From Candidatus Methylobacter oryzae (lineage in GTDB: Bacteria > Pseudomonadota > Gammaproteobacteria > Methylococcales > Methylomonadaceae): DNA of 64,000 nucleotides. A program made the translations under genes and the position numbers. Within the stretch, counting starts at the first letter, position 1. Each line of letters begins with the position of its first letter. The stretch is taken from contig NZ_RYFG02000112.1 in assembly GCF_003994235.2 (NCBI RefSeq), positions 21,414 through 85,413 of the forward strand. The letters are read 5' to 3'. Of this stretch, positions 38,593 to 47,168 are shown piece by piece. Below the pieces are notes generated by a model. It had not been told where the DNA came from and did no database searches. It saw only the letters and a program-made list of their open reading frames with translations.

Positions 38593-39429
38593 CTAAACTT
38601 CCATATGATGCGCGATGCCGTGCAACGAACAGATCAGCAACACGCCCATGGCAATCAACGCAATCTGTTGCAATGACGTTTTCGTGTCGGTTTTTTTATG
38701 TAGTGACGGTATCAAGTCGGCCACCGCGATATAGATAAAGCTTGAGGCTGCCAACGCCAGAAAATACGGCAGCTTATCATGCAAATCTTCCAATCCGAAA
38801 TAAGCCAATACGCCGCCCAAAACCGTCGTTAAACTGGCGAGCATATTGTAAAAAAGCGCTTTGCTTTTGGAGTAACCGCTGTGCAGCAAAATAGCAAAAT
38901 CACCCACTTCTTGAGGAATTTCATGCGCCGCAACGGCCAAGCTTGTCACTATGCCGAGTTGCACATCGGTCAAAAACGCAGCCGCTATTAAAACACCATC
39001 GACAAAATTATGAATGCCGTCACCAAGAATAATCAGCGCACCGGCCGACCTGGCCATGCCGTGACTGTGGCTATGCGCATGAGCATGAACGTGCTCATGG
39101 CCGTGTTCGTCTTCATCGCCATGCGCCTCACAGTCACCCGAATGACAGTGGCGCCAAATCAGTAATTTCTCCAGCACAAAAAAACCAAGCACGCCCGCCA
39201 GTATCGTTCCCGATAACGACTGAAACTGCTCGGGCTTAATTGCTGAAAAAGCCTCGGGAATCAACCCCCAAAAAGCAACTGCCAATAATGCACCAATCGC
39301 AAAACTGATCCCATGCGGCAGCACCGCATTTCTGCGATGATCCGGCAACAATAGAAAAACTGCCGCCGCCATGACACTTAAGATGCCGCCGATTGCGGTA
39401 AAGATGACAATTAATATCAGTAAATCCAC
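38593..39429 (-). CDS. ZIP family metal transporter
   Basis: Divalent metal permease (zinc or iron) of the inner membrane. The 278-residue product has about eight helices. The cytoplasmic loop (about residues 93-128) is His-rich (HGHEHVHAHAHSHSHG). The metal-binding helices carry HNFVDGVLI and AAHEIPQEVGDFA, the ZIP signatures. Direction of transport and metal are not readable. It converges on the unknown gene with 12 bp between stops, and lies 4 bp from pgeF. Confidence 0.93.
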   Translation of the reverse strand: MDLLILIVIFTAIGGILSVMAAAVFLLLPDHRRNAVLPHGISFAIGALLAVAFWGLIPEAFSAIKPEQFQSLSGTILAGVLGFFVLEKLLIWRHCHSGDCEAHGDEDEHGHEHVHAHAHSHSHGMARSAGALIILGDGIHNFVDGVLIAAAFLTDVQLGIVTSLAVAAHEIPQEVGDFAILLHSGYSKSKALFYNMLASLTTVLGGVLAYFGLEDLHDKLPYFLALAASSFIYIAVADLIPSLHKKTDTKTSLQQIALIAMGVLLICSLHGIAHHMEV

Positions 39430-39433
39430 TACT

Positions 39434-40276
39434 TTAAACTCTCCAAATTAGCGTAGCCATACGCCCTGTTTCTTTATCCCGGCGATAAGAATAAAAACGT
39501 TCATGTTCGGTGACGGTACAAAAACCGCCACCGTAAACCCTATCGACGCCTAACCGAGCCAGATCAATCCGAGCCAGCTGGTAAATATCGGCCAACCACT
39601 TACCGTTGCTTTGTTGTTTAAAAGCCGTTGTGAATGTTAACGACTTCTCCAAAAACGCATCCCGCACTTCCTGGCCTACCTCAAAGCAATCGGGACCGAT
39701 TGCAGGCCCCAGCCAAACCAGGACACCGGTGCTTGTCATTGCCGTTAGCGTATTGCCGATCACACCGGCCAGCAATCCTCGCCAACCCGCGTGAATCGCG
39801 GCCACCTGCCCACCGTCAGCCGTGCAAACCAGCAATGGCAGACAATCCGCCGTCAGCACTGCGCAGACAACGCCCGACTCCGCCGTATAACTGGCATCGG
39901 CTTGCTGCAACGGTTCGGCTGCTAGCGCCTGTACCGCCCGGTTACTGTGTATTTGCTCCAGCCAAACCGGCTCACTCGGCAAGTCCAGCATCGCCTTGAT
40001 GGTCTGACGGTTTTGCCTGACTAAATCCGCGTCATCGCCGACATGCATAGCCGGGTTAAGACTGGCATAAGCGCCGCAGCTCGCGCCGCCGGTTCGCAAC
40101 GTAGTCGCCGCATGCACATTGGCCGGTGCGGGCCAATCCGGCGTCAGCCAATGTTTATACCCAAAGGGCATAAATTTCGTTTGAGCGGGCAAACCGCTCA
40201 ACTCAGCTTTATACCCAGAGGGCATAAGTTTCGTTTGAGCAGACAAGCTGCTCAACTCAGCTTTAATCCCGCTCAT
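39434..40276 (-). CDS. pgeF: PgeF (YfiH/laccase-domain) peptidoglycan editing factor with repeat-derived N terminus
   Basis: Metal-dependent enzyme of the laccase-domain family, shown in E. coli to remove misincorporated L-Ser precursors; relatives have purine nucleoside activity. The conserved protein begins near residue 42 (HWLTPDWPAPANVHAATTLRTGG) and carries the Cys/His metal motifs TADCLPLLV and IHAGWRG and the terminal ERFYSYRRDKETGR. Residues about 5-41 come from two tandem family A repeats (18 residues per 54 bp). The ATG at 40276 overlaps the end of rluD, before the repeats. An internal ATG near the end of the last repeat (MPFGYKHWLTP) would give an almost normal-length protein and may be the true start. 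Confidence 0.9.
   Translation of the reverse strand: MSGIKAELSSLSAQTKLMPSGYKAELSGLPAQTKFMPFGYKHWLTPDWPAPANVHAATTLRTGGASCGAYASLNPAMHVGDDADLVRQNRQTIKAMLDLPSEPVWLEQIHSNRAVQALAAEPLQQADASYTAESGVVCAVLTADCLPLLVCTADGGQVAAIHAGWRGLLAGVIGNTLTAMTSTGVLVWLGPAIGPDCFEVGQEVRDAFLEKSLTFTTAFKQQSNGKWLADIYQLARIDLARLGVDRVYGGGFCTVTEHERFYSYRRDKETGRMATLIWRV
40154..40265 (-). repeat. Family A tandem pair across the rluD-pgeF junction
   Basis: Two copies, 40154-40211 and 40208-40265, head to tail with a shared TTTA and a 54-bp period. The first (40154) has arms TTGAGCGG / CCGCTCAA, a compensated change from the usual TTGAGCAG / CTGCTCAA of the second. The outer edge gives the rluD stop TAA (40263-40265), and both copies are read in frame by pgeF. 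Confidence 0.95.
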
Positions 40277-41207
40277 TTTCCGCCAACGCCTCCAGCAACC
40301 GTGTCATATCGTCCGGCAACGGCTGTTCCCACTCCATGTATTCATCGGTCACGGGATGTACTAAGCCCAGCTTGGCCGCATGCAAAGCCTGACGTTTGAA
40401 ACTGCGCAATTCTTTTTCCAGGCGCTCGCTACAATCCGGCGGCATTTGAAAACGTCCGCCATAAACCTGATCGCCCAACAGCGGAAAACGGATATGCGCC
40501 ATATGCACCCTGATCTGATGGGTTCGGCCGGTTTCCAGCTTAACCCGGATCAGCGTATGACGGGCAAAGCGCTGGACGACCCGGTAGTGCGTCACCGCAA
40601 ACTTACCGTTTTCCTTAACTGTGTAACGCTTGCGATCGGTCGGATGCCTGCCGATAGGCTCATCGACCGTACCGCCTGCCGTCATTCTTCCCTTCGTGAT
40701 CGCCAGATATTCGCGATTAATATCCCTGTCCTGCAACTGCTGCGTCAGGCTGTTATGGGCTTGCAACGTTTTTGCAATCATCAGCAAGCCGCTGGTTTCC
40801 TTGTCGATTCGATGTACGATGCCAGCTCTTGGCAAAGTTTCCAGATTAGGATCGTGATTCAGCAGAGCGTTCAACAAAGTACCGCTCCAGTTTCCTGCCG
40901 CAGGATGCACGACCAAACCGGCCGGTTTATTCACAATCAAAAGGCTGTTATCTTCATAAACAATATCCAAAGGAATCTCTTCGGCTTCGGATGTAATCAC
41001 AACTTCCGCCTCGGCATCCAACGTTATTGTCTCGCCGCCTTCAAGCTTGTCTTTTGCTTTAAGCGTCAAACCGTTAACTTGTACGCGTCCGGCTTTAACC
41101 CAAATTTGCAGCTTGCTGCGTGAATAATCGGTAAACAATTCGGCAAGTATTTGATCCAACCGCATACCGGCCATTTCAAATGGCACTTCTTCCGTTAATC
41201 TTGTCAT
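40263..41207 (-). CDS. rluD: 23S rRNA pseudouridine synthase RluD
   Basis: Makes pseudouridines 1911, 1915 and 1917 in helix 69 of 23S rRNA. The 314-residue product has an N-terminal S4 RNA-binding domain (about 14-75), the catalytic GIVHRIDKETSGLLM (Asp nucleophile) and RTHQIRVHMAHI. It overlaps pgeF by 14 bp. The last residues are ENERD and the stop codon is the edge of a family A element. It is divergent from bamD, the arrangement known in E. coli. Confidence 0.95.
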   Translation of the reverse strand: MTRLTEEVPFEMAGMRLDQILAELFTDYSRSKLQIWVKAGRVQVNGLTLKAKDKLEGGETITLDAEAEVVITSEAEEIPLDIVYEDNSLLIVNKPAGLVVHPAAGNWSGTLLNALLNHDPNLETLPRAGIVHRIDKETSGLLMIAKTLQAHNSLTQQLQDRDINREYLAITKGRMTAGGTVDEPIGRHPTDRKRYTVKENGKFAVTHYRVVQRFARHTLIRVKLETGRTHQIRVHMAHIRFPLLGDQVYGGRFQMPPDCSERLEKELRSFKRQALHAAKLGLVHPVTDEYMEWEQPLPDDMTRLLEALAENERD

Positions 41208-41327
41208 AACAAGTTCTTCTGATTAACCCATTGTTAAGTTATACTCGCCGGATTCCCAAGCCATCCGAAGTATCGCAGTTATATCCAGCGAGAAAAACCC
41301 CTTATATTACAGCGTGTCGTTAGTACT
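41208..41327. promoter_or_regulatory. Divergent promoter region rluD / bamD
   Basis: A plus-strand TATACT (about 41240-41245) with a weak TTCTGA 17 bp upstream may be a bamD promoter. No strong element is seen for rluD. Evidence is limited to these matches. Confidence 0.35.
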
Positions 41328-42167
41328 ATGCGATTAATTTTAATTAAACTTTTACTTATCTGTTGTTTAGGCCTGTCTCTTCAAGGCTGTGAGACGCTTA
41401 AAGGCCTGACTTCCGGCGATTCCGATACGACAGACGAATATGCCGACTGGAATGCTGAAAAATTTCGAAAAGAAGCCAAAACCGCATTGGATAGCGCCAA
41501 TTACGACAAGGCAATCAAGCTCTACGAAGCACTCGAATCGCGTTATCCTTTTGGCGATGAATCGGCTCAAAACCAGCTGGATGTTGCTTACGCTTATTAC
41601 AAAAACGCCGATCCGGAAGCCGCAATCGCTGCTGCGGACCGTTTTATCAAAACCAATCCACGCAGTTCCAGCGTCGATTACGCTTATTACTTAAAAGGCC
41701 TGATTAATTACAATCGCGGCATAGGCTTTATCGACCGCTTCCTGCCTACCGATACGTCGCAACGCGACCCGGGAAATGCACGTGACGCCTACGATAATTT
41801 CGCCGAACTGATTCGCCGGTTTCCCGCCAGCAAATACGTGCCCGATGCCCAACTGCGCATGATTGCGCTTAAAAACAACTTGGCGATGTATGAAGTCCAT
41901 GTCGCCCGCTACTATATGAAACGGAAAGCCTATGTAGCTGCCGTCAACCGGGCGTCGACCGTACTTGATAAATACCAGCGCACCCCTGCCGTCCCCTTTG
42001 CCTTGCAAATCATGCAGGAAGCCTACACGAAGCTTGATTTGCCGGATCTTGCCAAAGATACCGCCCGAGTCTACGACCTAAACTACCCGAACGGTCCGCC
42101 GGTACCCGAACATAAAGATTCGACCTTTTCGCACAAGGTTTGGGATTTTATTGGTTTAGAAAAATAG
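41328..42167 (+). CDS. bamD: Outer-membrane assembly lipoprotein BamD
   Basis: Essential lipoprotein of the BAM complex that inserts beta-barrel proteins. The 279-residue product has a lipoprotein signal ending LSLQGC (C21) and five TPR-like repeats (about 40-250), with YDKAIKLYEALESRYPFG and the SSVDYAYYLKGLINYNRG block typical of ComL/BamD. The rluD neighbour supports the call. Confidence 0.97.
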   Translation: MRLILIKLLLICCLGLSLQGCETLKGLTSGDSDTTDEYADWNAEKFRKEAKTALDSANYDKAIKLYEALESRYPFGDESAQNQLDVAYAYYKNADPEAAIAAADRFIKTNPRSSSVDYAYYLKGLINYNRGIGFIDRFLPTDTSQRDPGNARDAYDNFAELIRRFPASKYVPDAQLRMIALKNNLAMYEVHVARYYMKRKAYVAAVNRASTVLDKYQRTPAVPFALQIMQEAYTKLDLPDLAKDTARVYDLNYPNGPPVPEHKDSTFSHKVWDFIGLEK

Positions 42168-42181
42168 ACTGTGTTACATGC

Positions 42182-42413
42182 TGTCCACGAAAGACACAAA
42201 AAGCACGAAAAAGTTTTATCCTAAAAATCTCACGCCGCCTATTTGGCAAGCATTCCAACCCCCCCCTTTGACCAAGCGTTTTAAGCGCAGTCAAAGGGCT
42301 CAGAGCAACCTGAATTTTGGAGTGCTCAACTATCTCAGTTATTACAGAATGCACTCTTTATGAGCCTTGACCTTACGCAGCCTCCAACTCCCCATTCTTA
42401 TTTTTCGTGGACA
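42182..42413. repeat. MITE-like element with 11-bp terminal inverted repeats
   Basis: TGTCCACGAAA (42182-42192) and TTTCGTGGACA (42403-42413) are exact inverted repeats bounding 232 bp between bamD and priA, which converge. Inside, CCCTTTGAC and GTCAAAGGG form another hairpin (about 42264-42300). No transposase frame is present, and I see no target-site duplication. The GACACAAAAAGCACGAAAAAG that follows the left end resembles CACGAAG-type dispersed repeats. Confidence 0.65.
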
Positions 42414-42421
42414 AACAAACC

Positions 42422-44662
42422 TCAATACAAATCCACCGGATCGACATCCAGCGACCAGCGCACTTTTTTCGCTTGCTTGAGCTTTTCGATAAGCGGCATC
42501 AGCACGTCAAGCAAGGCATGAAGTTCAGGCCGCTTACCGCTCTGAAACAACAATTGATACCGGTAAAGCCCGGCGCGCCTGGCCATCGGTGCGGCAACCG
42601 GACCCAAAATCTGGGTATGCCCCTTGCTGTGCTCGTTCGCCAATTCAACAACCGCATGCAAAAACAGCTTCGGCATCTCGGCATTTGTGGCCTGCACTCT
42701 TAATAAAGCCTGATAACTGAACGGCGGCAATGCCGCCTCCTTGCGCTCTGCCAGCGCAATTTTCGCAAAACTGCGGTAATCCTGCCTGATCAACGTCATT
42801 AATAAAGGATGTTCCGGCTGCCGGGTTTGCATGATAACGCGGCCGGGCTTTTCCGCGCGACCGGCACGGCCGGAGACTTGCACGATCATTTGCGCGAGCT
42901 TTTCCGGGGCATGAAAATCGATACTGAACAGGCCGCTATCGACATCCAAAATCGCCACCAGAGTGACATTAGGAAAATGATGGCCTTTCGCCAACATTTG
43001 CGTACCCAGGATAATATTCACCGAACCCTGGTTGATTTGCTGCAAATAATTTTCCAGCGAACCTTTGCGCTGGGTGGAATCACGGTCTAGGCGCACGATC
43101 ACCTTATCGGCAAACAATTCCGCCAACACTTTTTCCACCCTTTCCGTGCCCAGGCCCAGCGGCGTCAGTTCCCCGATTTTGCAGGAAGGACATTGCCTGA
43201 TCAGCCGTTGCTCCTGTCCGCAATGATGGCAACGCAACATGCCTTCATCGTAATGAATGACCAGGTTCGCGTCGCAACGCCGGCAGCGCGCAACCCAGCC
43301 GCAACCATGGCAGATCAACGTAGGAGCAAAGCCGCGCCGGTTTAAAAACAACAGTACCTGTTCATTTTTTGCCAGGGTAAGGCGCATCTCGCCAATCAGC
43401 GCTTCGGACAAGCCTTCCTGCATCCTTTTATTCCTGATGTCCAACAACTGCAACGCCGGCGCCGTTGCATTCCCTGCCCTTTCCGGCAAGTGCAGCAAGC
43501 GGTAGCGCTTGTTATCGACGTTATGCAGGCTTTCCAACGCCGGTGTAGCGGAACCCAACAATACCGGAATGTTTAACAGTTTGCCGCGCACCACGGCGAC
43601 ATCGCGCGCGGAAAAACGGAAGCCTTCCTGTTGCTTGAACGAGGAATCGTGCTCTTCATCGAGAATAATCAAACCGGGATTTTGTAATGGCGTAAACAGC
43701 GCGGAACGGGTGCCCAACAGGATCGCGCATTCGCCGCGCTGCATTTGCAGCCAGGCGCAAGCCCGCTGCCGGTCGGTCAATTTGGAATGCGAGACGGCAA
43801 TGCTGACCGTAAATCGTTGCATGAAGCGCTGCTCAAGTTGCGGAGTCAGCGTAATTTCCGGCAACAGCACCAGAACCTGTTGGCCTCGTTCCAGCACCGT
43901 GCGAATCACCTGCATATAAACTTCTGTTTTGCCGCTGCCGGTCACGCCTTCCAGTAAAAACACGCCGAACCGGCCAAGGCTATCGCATACCGCGTCTATC
44001 GCCGCTTGCTGCTGAGGATTGCATTCGAGGGCATTATTCCTGATGATCGCTTCGGCTGCGCCCAAAGCAAAATTCGCCCGCGATCCCGATTCGGCAAGCT
44101 GTAGCAATCGCTTATCGATTAATTGTTTGACCGAAGACTTCCAATTATCGTTCCACGCGGAAAGTTCCGCTTCGGATAAACTGCTTTGATGCGCCTGAAA
44201 TTTTTCCAATACGCTTTTTTGTTTGGGTGTTCGTTTCAACAGCTCGCTATCGATAGCTTTGCCGGAGTCGGTCAACGCATAGCGTTTTTCCGCTTGAATG
44301 ACAGCTGATTTTCCTTGGCGCAACATCACCGGAAAAGCCGCACTGAAAACTTCGCCCAACGGATGATGATAATAACGGCCGGCCCAATGCAGCAGTTCCA
44401 GGTCTTTTGCCGATAACAACGGCTCCTCGTCCAGAATCCGTTCGGCTCGTTTTAATTTATCGAGTTCGACATCGCTGTGTTGAACGCATTCGACCAGAAC
44501 GGCGATCTTTTTAGCCTTTCCAAAAGGGACTTCCAATCGAACGCCGGGCTTGATATTGCTCCGCTCAAACTGCTCCGGAACAAGATAATCAAACAACCGG
44601 TAAACAGGAACCGCAACAGCAACTCTCAAGACTGCTTCATTCCATCTTTGCAACTTAGCCAT
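42422..44662 (-). CDS. priA: Primosomal replication restart helicase PriA
   Basis: 3'-5' helicase that reloads the replisome at collapsed forks. The 746-residue product shows the N-terminal DNA-binding domain, Walker A GVTGSGKTEVY, the DEEH box (ILDEEHDSSFKQQ), the aromatic-rich loop, a zinc domain with paired CxxC motifs (CHGCGW, CRRC, CHHCG, CPSC) and the helicase C domain (ILGTQMLAKGHHFPNVT). Three DnaA-box-like sites lie about 60-100 bp upstream of its start. Confidence 0.97.
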   Translation of the reverse strand: MAKLQRWNEAVLRVAVAVPVYRLFDYLVPEQFERSNIKPGVRLEVPFGKAKKIAVLVECVQHSDVELDKLKRAERILDEEPLLSAKDLELLHWAGRYYHHPLGEVFSAAFPVMLRQGKSAVIQAEKRYALTDSGKAIDSELLKRTPKQKSVLEKFQAHQSSLSEAELSAWNDNWKSSVKQLIDKRLLQLAESGSRANFALGAAEAIIRNNALECNPQQQAAIDAVCDSLGRFGVFLLEGVTGSGKTEVYMQVIRTVLERGQQVLVLLPEITLTPQLEQRFMQRFTVSIAVSHSKLTDRQRACAWLQMQRGECAILLGTRSALFTPLQNPGLIILDEEHDSSFKQQEGFRFSARDVAVVRGKLLNIPVLLGSATPALESLHNVDNKRYRLLHLPERAGNATAPALQLLDIRNKRMQEGLSEALIGEMRLTLAKNEQVLLFLNRRGFAPTLICHGCGWVARCRRCDANLVIHYDEGMLRCHHCGQEQRLIRQCPSCKIGELTPLGLGTERVEKVLAELFADKVIVRLDRDSTQRKGSLENYLQQINQGSVNIILGTQMLAKGHHFPNVTLVAILDVDSGLFSIDFHAPEKLAQMIVQVSGRAGRAEKPGRVIMQTRQPEHPLLMTLIRQDYRSFAKIALAERKEAALPPFSYQALLRVQATNAEMPKLFLHAVVELANEHSKGHTQILGPVAAPMARRAGLYRYQLLFQSGKRPELHALLDVLMPLIEKLKQAKKVRWSLDVDPVDLY

Positions 44663-44699
44663 AATGCTTGAATTATTTTTTATGTTTGAAGGCTAAGTG

Positions 44700-44705
44700 A
44701 CTATA
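44700..44705 (-). promoter_or_regulatory. Possible -10 of priA
   Basis: TATAGT on the minus strand, about 38 bp before the ATG. The -35 region at 17 bp is poor (GGTAAC), and the DnaA-like boxes begin directly next to it, so control by DnaA is possible. Confidence 0.4.
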
Positions 44706-44723
44706 CGGTTTAGGCTATTTGAG

Positions 44724-44758
44724 TTACCCACAGGATCTGTGGATAACTCTGTGGAGAA
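44724..44758. promoter_or_regulatory. Cluster of three DnaA-box-like sites upstream of priA
   Basis: TTACCCACA (44724-44732, one mismatch), TGTGGATAA (44738-44746, perfect reverse complement of TTATCCACA) and TGTGGAGAA (44750-44758, one mismatch). The last two are 12 bp apart in the same orientation; the first is inverted. Confidence 0.6.
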
Positions 44759-44986
44759 ACGGTTTTTAACATGTCTTACTAGCGGTTTTTATTAAAGTTT
44801 TCTTAATTTGAACAGTTTTTACCCACCGCTCTATTTTTATTAACTTTCAATAACTTATCAGCTTACATGCTGTAAATATCCGCTGTTTTCCCGCTCATAT
44901 TCTTGCATTGCTCAATGCGGCTGCATTTGTGAATTACTGCGCGGGCGATACTCGAATTTAGAGCGCCTTCGGACTGAGTTTTATAT

Positions 44987-45793
44987 TTATCGGGGTTTGA
45001 TGAATTTAATCGTCATCCGGTCGCTTTCCCCGATAGCCAGATATTTCGCCCTGTCTTTATCCTTGAGTTTTAAAGCCGGCGGCAAAGTCCAGACGCCTTC
45101 CGGATAATCCTTGGTATCTTTACTGTTAGCGTTAATTTCGGATTTATCTAAAAACTCAAAGCCCGCATTCCTTGCCAGGGCAATCACATAATCTTCACTG
45201 ACGTAACCGGATTCGGCCTTGGTATCCTGCGGTTTCAGCGCTGAGTTTCTATGTTCCACAACGCCTAAAATCCCGCCGGGCTTTAATGCCTTGTACATCG
45301 CATTGAATACCGCCGCGGCTTGATCGTTTTTCATCCAGTTATGGACGTTGCGAAACGTTAAAACCCGGTCTGCCGAACCATCCGGGGCTATTTGCAGGAA
45401 TTTCGGCGGCTGTAGCACGGTTAGCTGAACTTTGTCATAAACTTTAGGCTGCTTTTTTGTCTTTTCGATAAATTCATGCAGGTTCTTTCTATAATAAGGT
45501 TCGTCGGCCTCTGTTGAAAAATGCGCCGCATAAAGCTTGCCGCGATTTCTCAAATAAGGCGCCAGGATTTCCGTATACCAACCCTCGCCCGGCCAGACTT
45601 CGACAACTGTCATGTTGTCCTTTACGTCAAAAAACTCCAGTGTTTGTTGCGGATGCCGGTATTTATCCCGGTTTTTATGCTCGACCGAACGCTGATTACC
45701 GGCGATTGCCTGATGTAAAGTATTTGATTTTTCAGCAGCATGCGACAATGAAAAACTGCCGGCAAGCAAAAGCGCCAATAAAATTTTTTTCAT
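44987..45793 (-). CDS. Exported class I methyltransferase-like protein
   Basis: A 268-residue protein with a clear Sec signal peptide (MKKILLALLLAGSFSLSHA). The mature part has a Rossmann methyltransferase layout: motif I VVEVWPGEGWYTEILAPYL (WPGEGWY in place of the usual GxGxG), then FRNVHNWM, and ALKPGGILGVVEHR as the post-motif strand. The family is recurrent in proteobacteria, but SAM is not known in the periplasm, so function is unclear; it may be a binding protein derived from a methyltransferase. It is followed by a diguanylate cyclase gene 67 bp away. Confidence 0.8.
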   Translation of the reverse strand: MKKILLALLLAGSFSLSHAAEKSNTLHQAIAGNQRSVEHKNRDKYRHPQQTLEFFDVKDNMTVVEVWPGEGWYTEILAPYLRNRGKLYAAHFSTEADEPYYRKNLHEFIEKTKKQPKVYDKVQLTVLQPPKFLQIAPDGSADRVLTFRNVHNWMKNDQAAAVFNAMYKALKPGGILGVVEHRNSALKPQDTKAESGYVSEDYVIALARNAGFEFLDKSEINANSKDTKDYPEGVWTLPPALKLKDKDRAKYLAIGESDRMTIKFIKPR

Positions 45794-45860
45794 GTTATTT
45801 ATTCCAATGAGTTTTCTCTACAGCAGAGAGGATCCGGTATCGTTGGCAGAACGGCTGCCT

Positions 45861-47168
45861 TCAAGTAAGCATTGTCTTGTCTACGCCGCTAGAATCAAAC
45901 CAGCAGCTTCGATTACGTCCCCGGTCTTTCGCTTCATACAAAGCCACATCCGCGCGATGCAACACGGCTTCGCCATTAACATCCTCAGCCAATAAGGCGG
46001 TGGCGCCGATACTGACGGTAATATTTACCGGCCCTGCTTCATGATCGATAACGGCTTCTGCCACTTTTTGACGCAACCGTTCAGCCATTACCATTGCATC
46101 GTTTTTGTCTGCCCCTGACAGCAAAATAGCAAACTCTTCACCCCCCAAGCGCGCCGGTACGTCAATGGCCCGTGAGCTATTACGGGCGATGTCGGCAAAT
46201 ACCTTTAACACCGCGTCGCCGGTAGCGTGGCCGTAATTGTCATTAATCCGTTTAAAGAAATCCAAATCCATCATTAACAATGCGGCTGAATAATGAGATA
46301 AACGCGCCACTTTTGCCCTTTCCTGCTCCAGTAGTTCCAAGAATACGCGGCGGTTCGCCAATTCGGTCAACGGATCGGTACTGGCCAGTTTTTGCAGTTG
46401 GGCTTCCATTTCTTTTCGCGCGGTAATATCTTCTTTAATACCAATGAAATGAGTAATCTCCCCCGCTCGGTTTTTTACCGGCGCAATGCTGAGCTCCTCA
46501 TGATACAAACTGCCGTTTTTGCGTTTATTAATCAGTTCGCCGCGCCAGTGCTCGCCAACCAAAAGATCGGCCCACATATCTTCATAAAATGCCTTTTCTT
46601 GTAAACCTGATTTGACTAACTGATTCGGCTTATGACCCACGGCTTCTTCCGGGCTATAACCGGTTAGTCGGCCAAAAGCGGAATTAGCCCATATAAGGGT
46701 CGCATTTTTATCGGTAATGACAATACCATTCGCCGCCGCTTCCAACGCAGCTATCAACAAATTATTACGTGCTTCCATTTCGGTTCGTAACAATGCATAA
46801 CGGATCACCCGCGCCAAGCCGTCATAACCAAAATCGCCTTTGACCATATAATCCAGCGCCCCCGCTTCCAGTGCGGTGAGTGTAAAATCGGTATCGCCGC
46901 AGCCGCTGAGCACGACAATCGGAACATCCATCACCATGGCCCGAGCCCTATGGATAGTTTCTAAACCTTCCGAATCCGGTAACGACAAATCCAGCAACAT
47001 GACGTTAAAAGATGAGTCCGCCAAACAGCGTTGCGCTTCATTGAGCGATTGAGCCCACGTGACATCGAAATGCCCGCTCTGAGCTTGTCTCAATTTCATT
47101 TTTACCAGATTAGCATCACCGGCTTCGTCTTCTACCAGCAATACTCGAATCGATTCGATTGAGCTCAT
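45861..47168 (-). CDS. Response regulator with PAS and GGDEF domains (diguanylate cyclase)
   Basis: 435 residues. Domain order: receiver (about 6-125; phospho-acceptor Asp in MLLDLSLPDSEG), PAS/PAC (about 140-260), GGDEF (about 270-430; active site GGEEF in RLGGEEFAIL). The intact GGEEF predicts c-di-GMP synthesis under phosphorylation control. No inhibitory RxxD site is obvious. The ATG at 47168 overlaps the stop of the upstream receiver gene as ATGA; the longer frame to 47207 is unlikely. Confidence 0.93.
   Translation of the reverse strand: MSSIESIRVLLVEDEAGDANLVKMKLRQAQSGHFDVTWAQSLNEAQRCLADSSFNVMLLDLSLPDSEGLETIHRARAMVMDVPIVVLSGCGDTDFTLTALEAGALDYMVKGDFGYDGLARVIRYALLRTEMEARNNLLIAALEAAANGIVITDKNATLIWANSAFGRLTGYSPEEAVGHKPNQLVKSGLQEKAFYEDMWADLLVGEHWRGELINKRKNGSLYHEELSIAPVKNRAGEITHFIGIKEDITARKEMEAQLQKLASTDPLTELANRRVFLELLEQERAKVARLSHYSAALLMMDLDFFKRINDNYGHATGDAVLKVFADIARNSSRAIDVPARLGGEEFAILLSGADKNDAMVMAERLRQKVAEAVIDHEAGPVNITVSIGATALLAEDVNGEAVLHRADVALYEAKDRGRNRSCWFDSSGVDKTMLT

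Larger units (their letters stand above)
44663..44986. other. AT-rich intergenic region between priA and the methyltransferase-like gene
   Basis: 324 bp without a gene. Besides the DnaA-box cluster it holds several T-rich and TTATT/TTAATT stretches (44765-44870) and a TTATC near 44860. It has some of the look of an origin or a DnaA-titration site, but lacks dnaA, mnmG or rpmH neighbours. Confidence 0.45.

Noticed and set aside
44663..44986. Chromosomal replication origin
   Set aside because: DnaA boxes are too few and dnaA, mnmG or rpmH are not nearby; reported only as a DnaA-box cluster.
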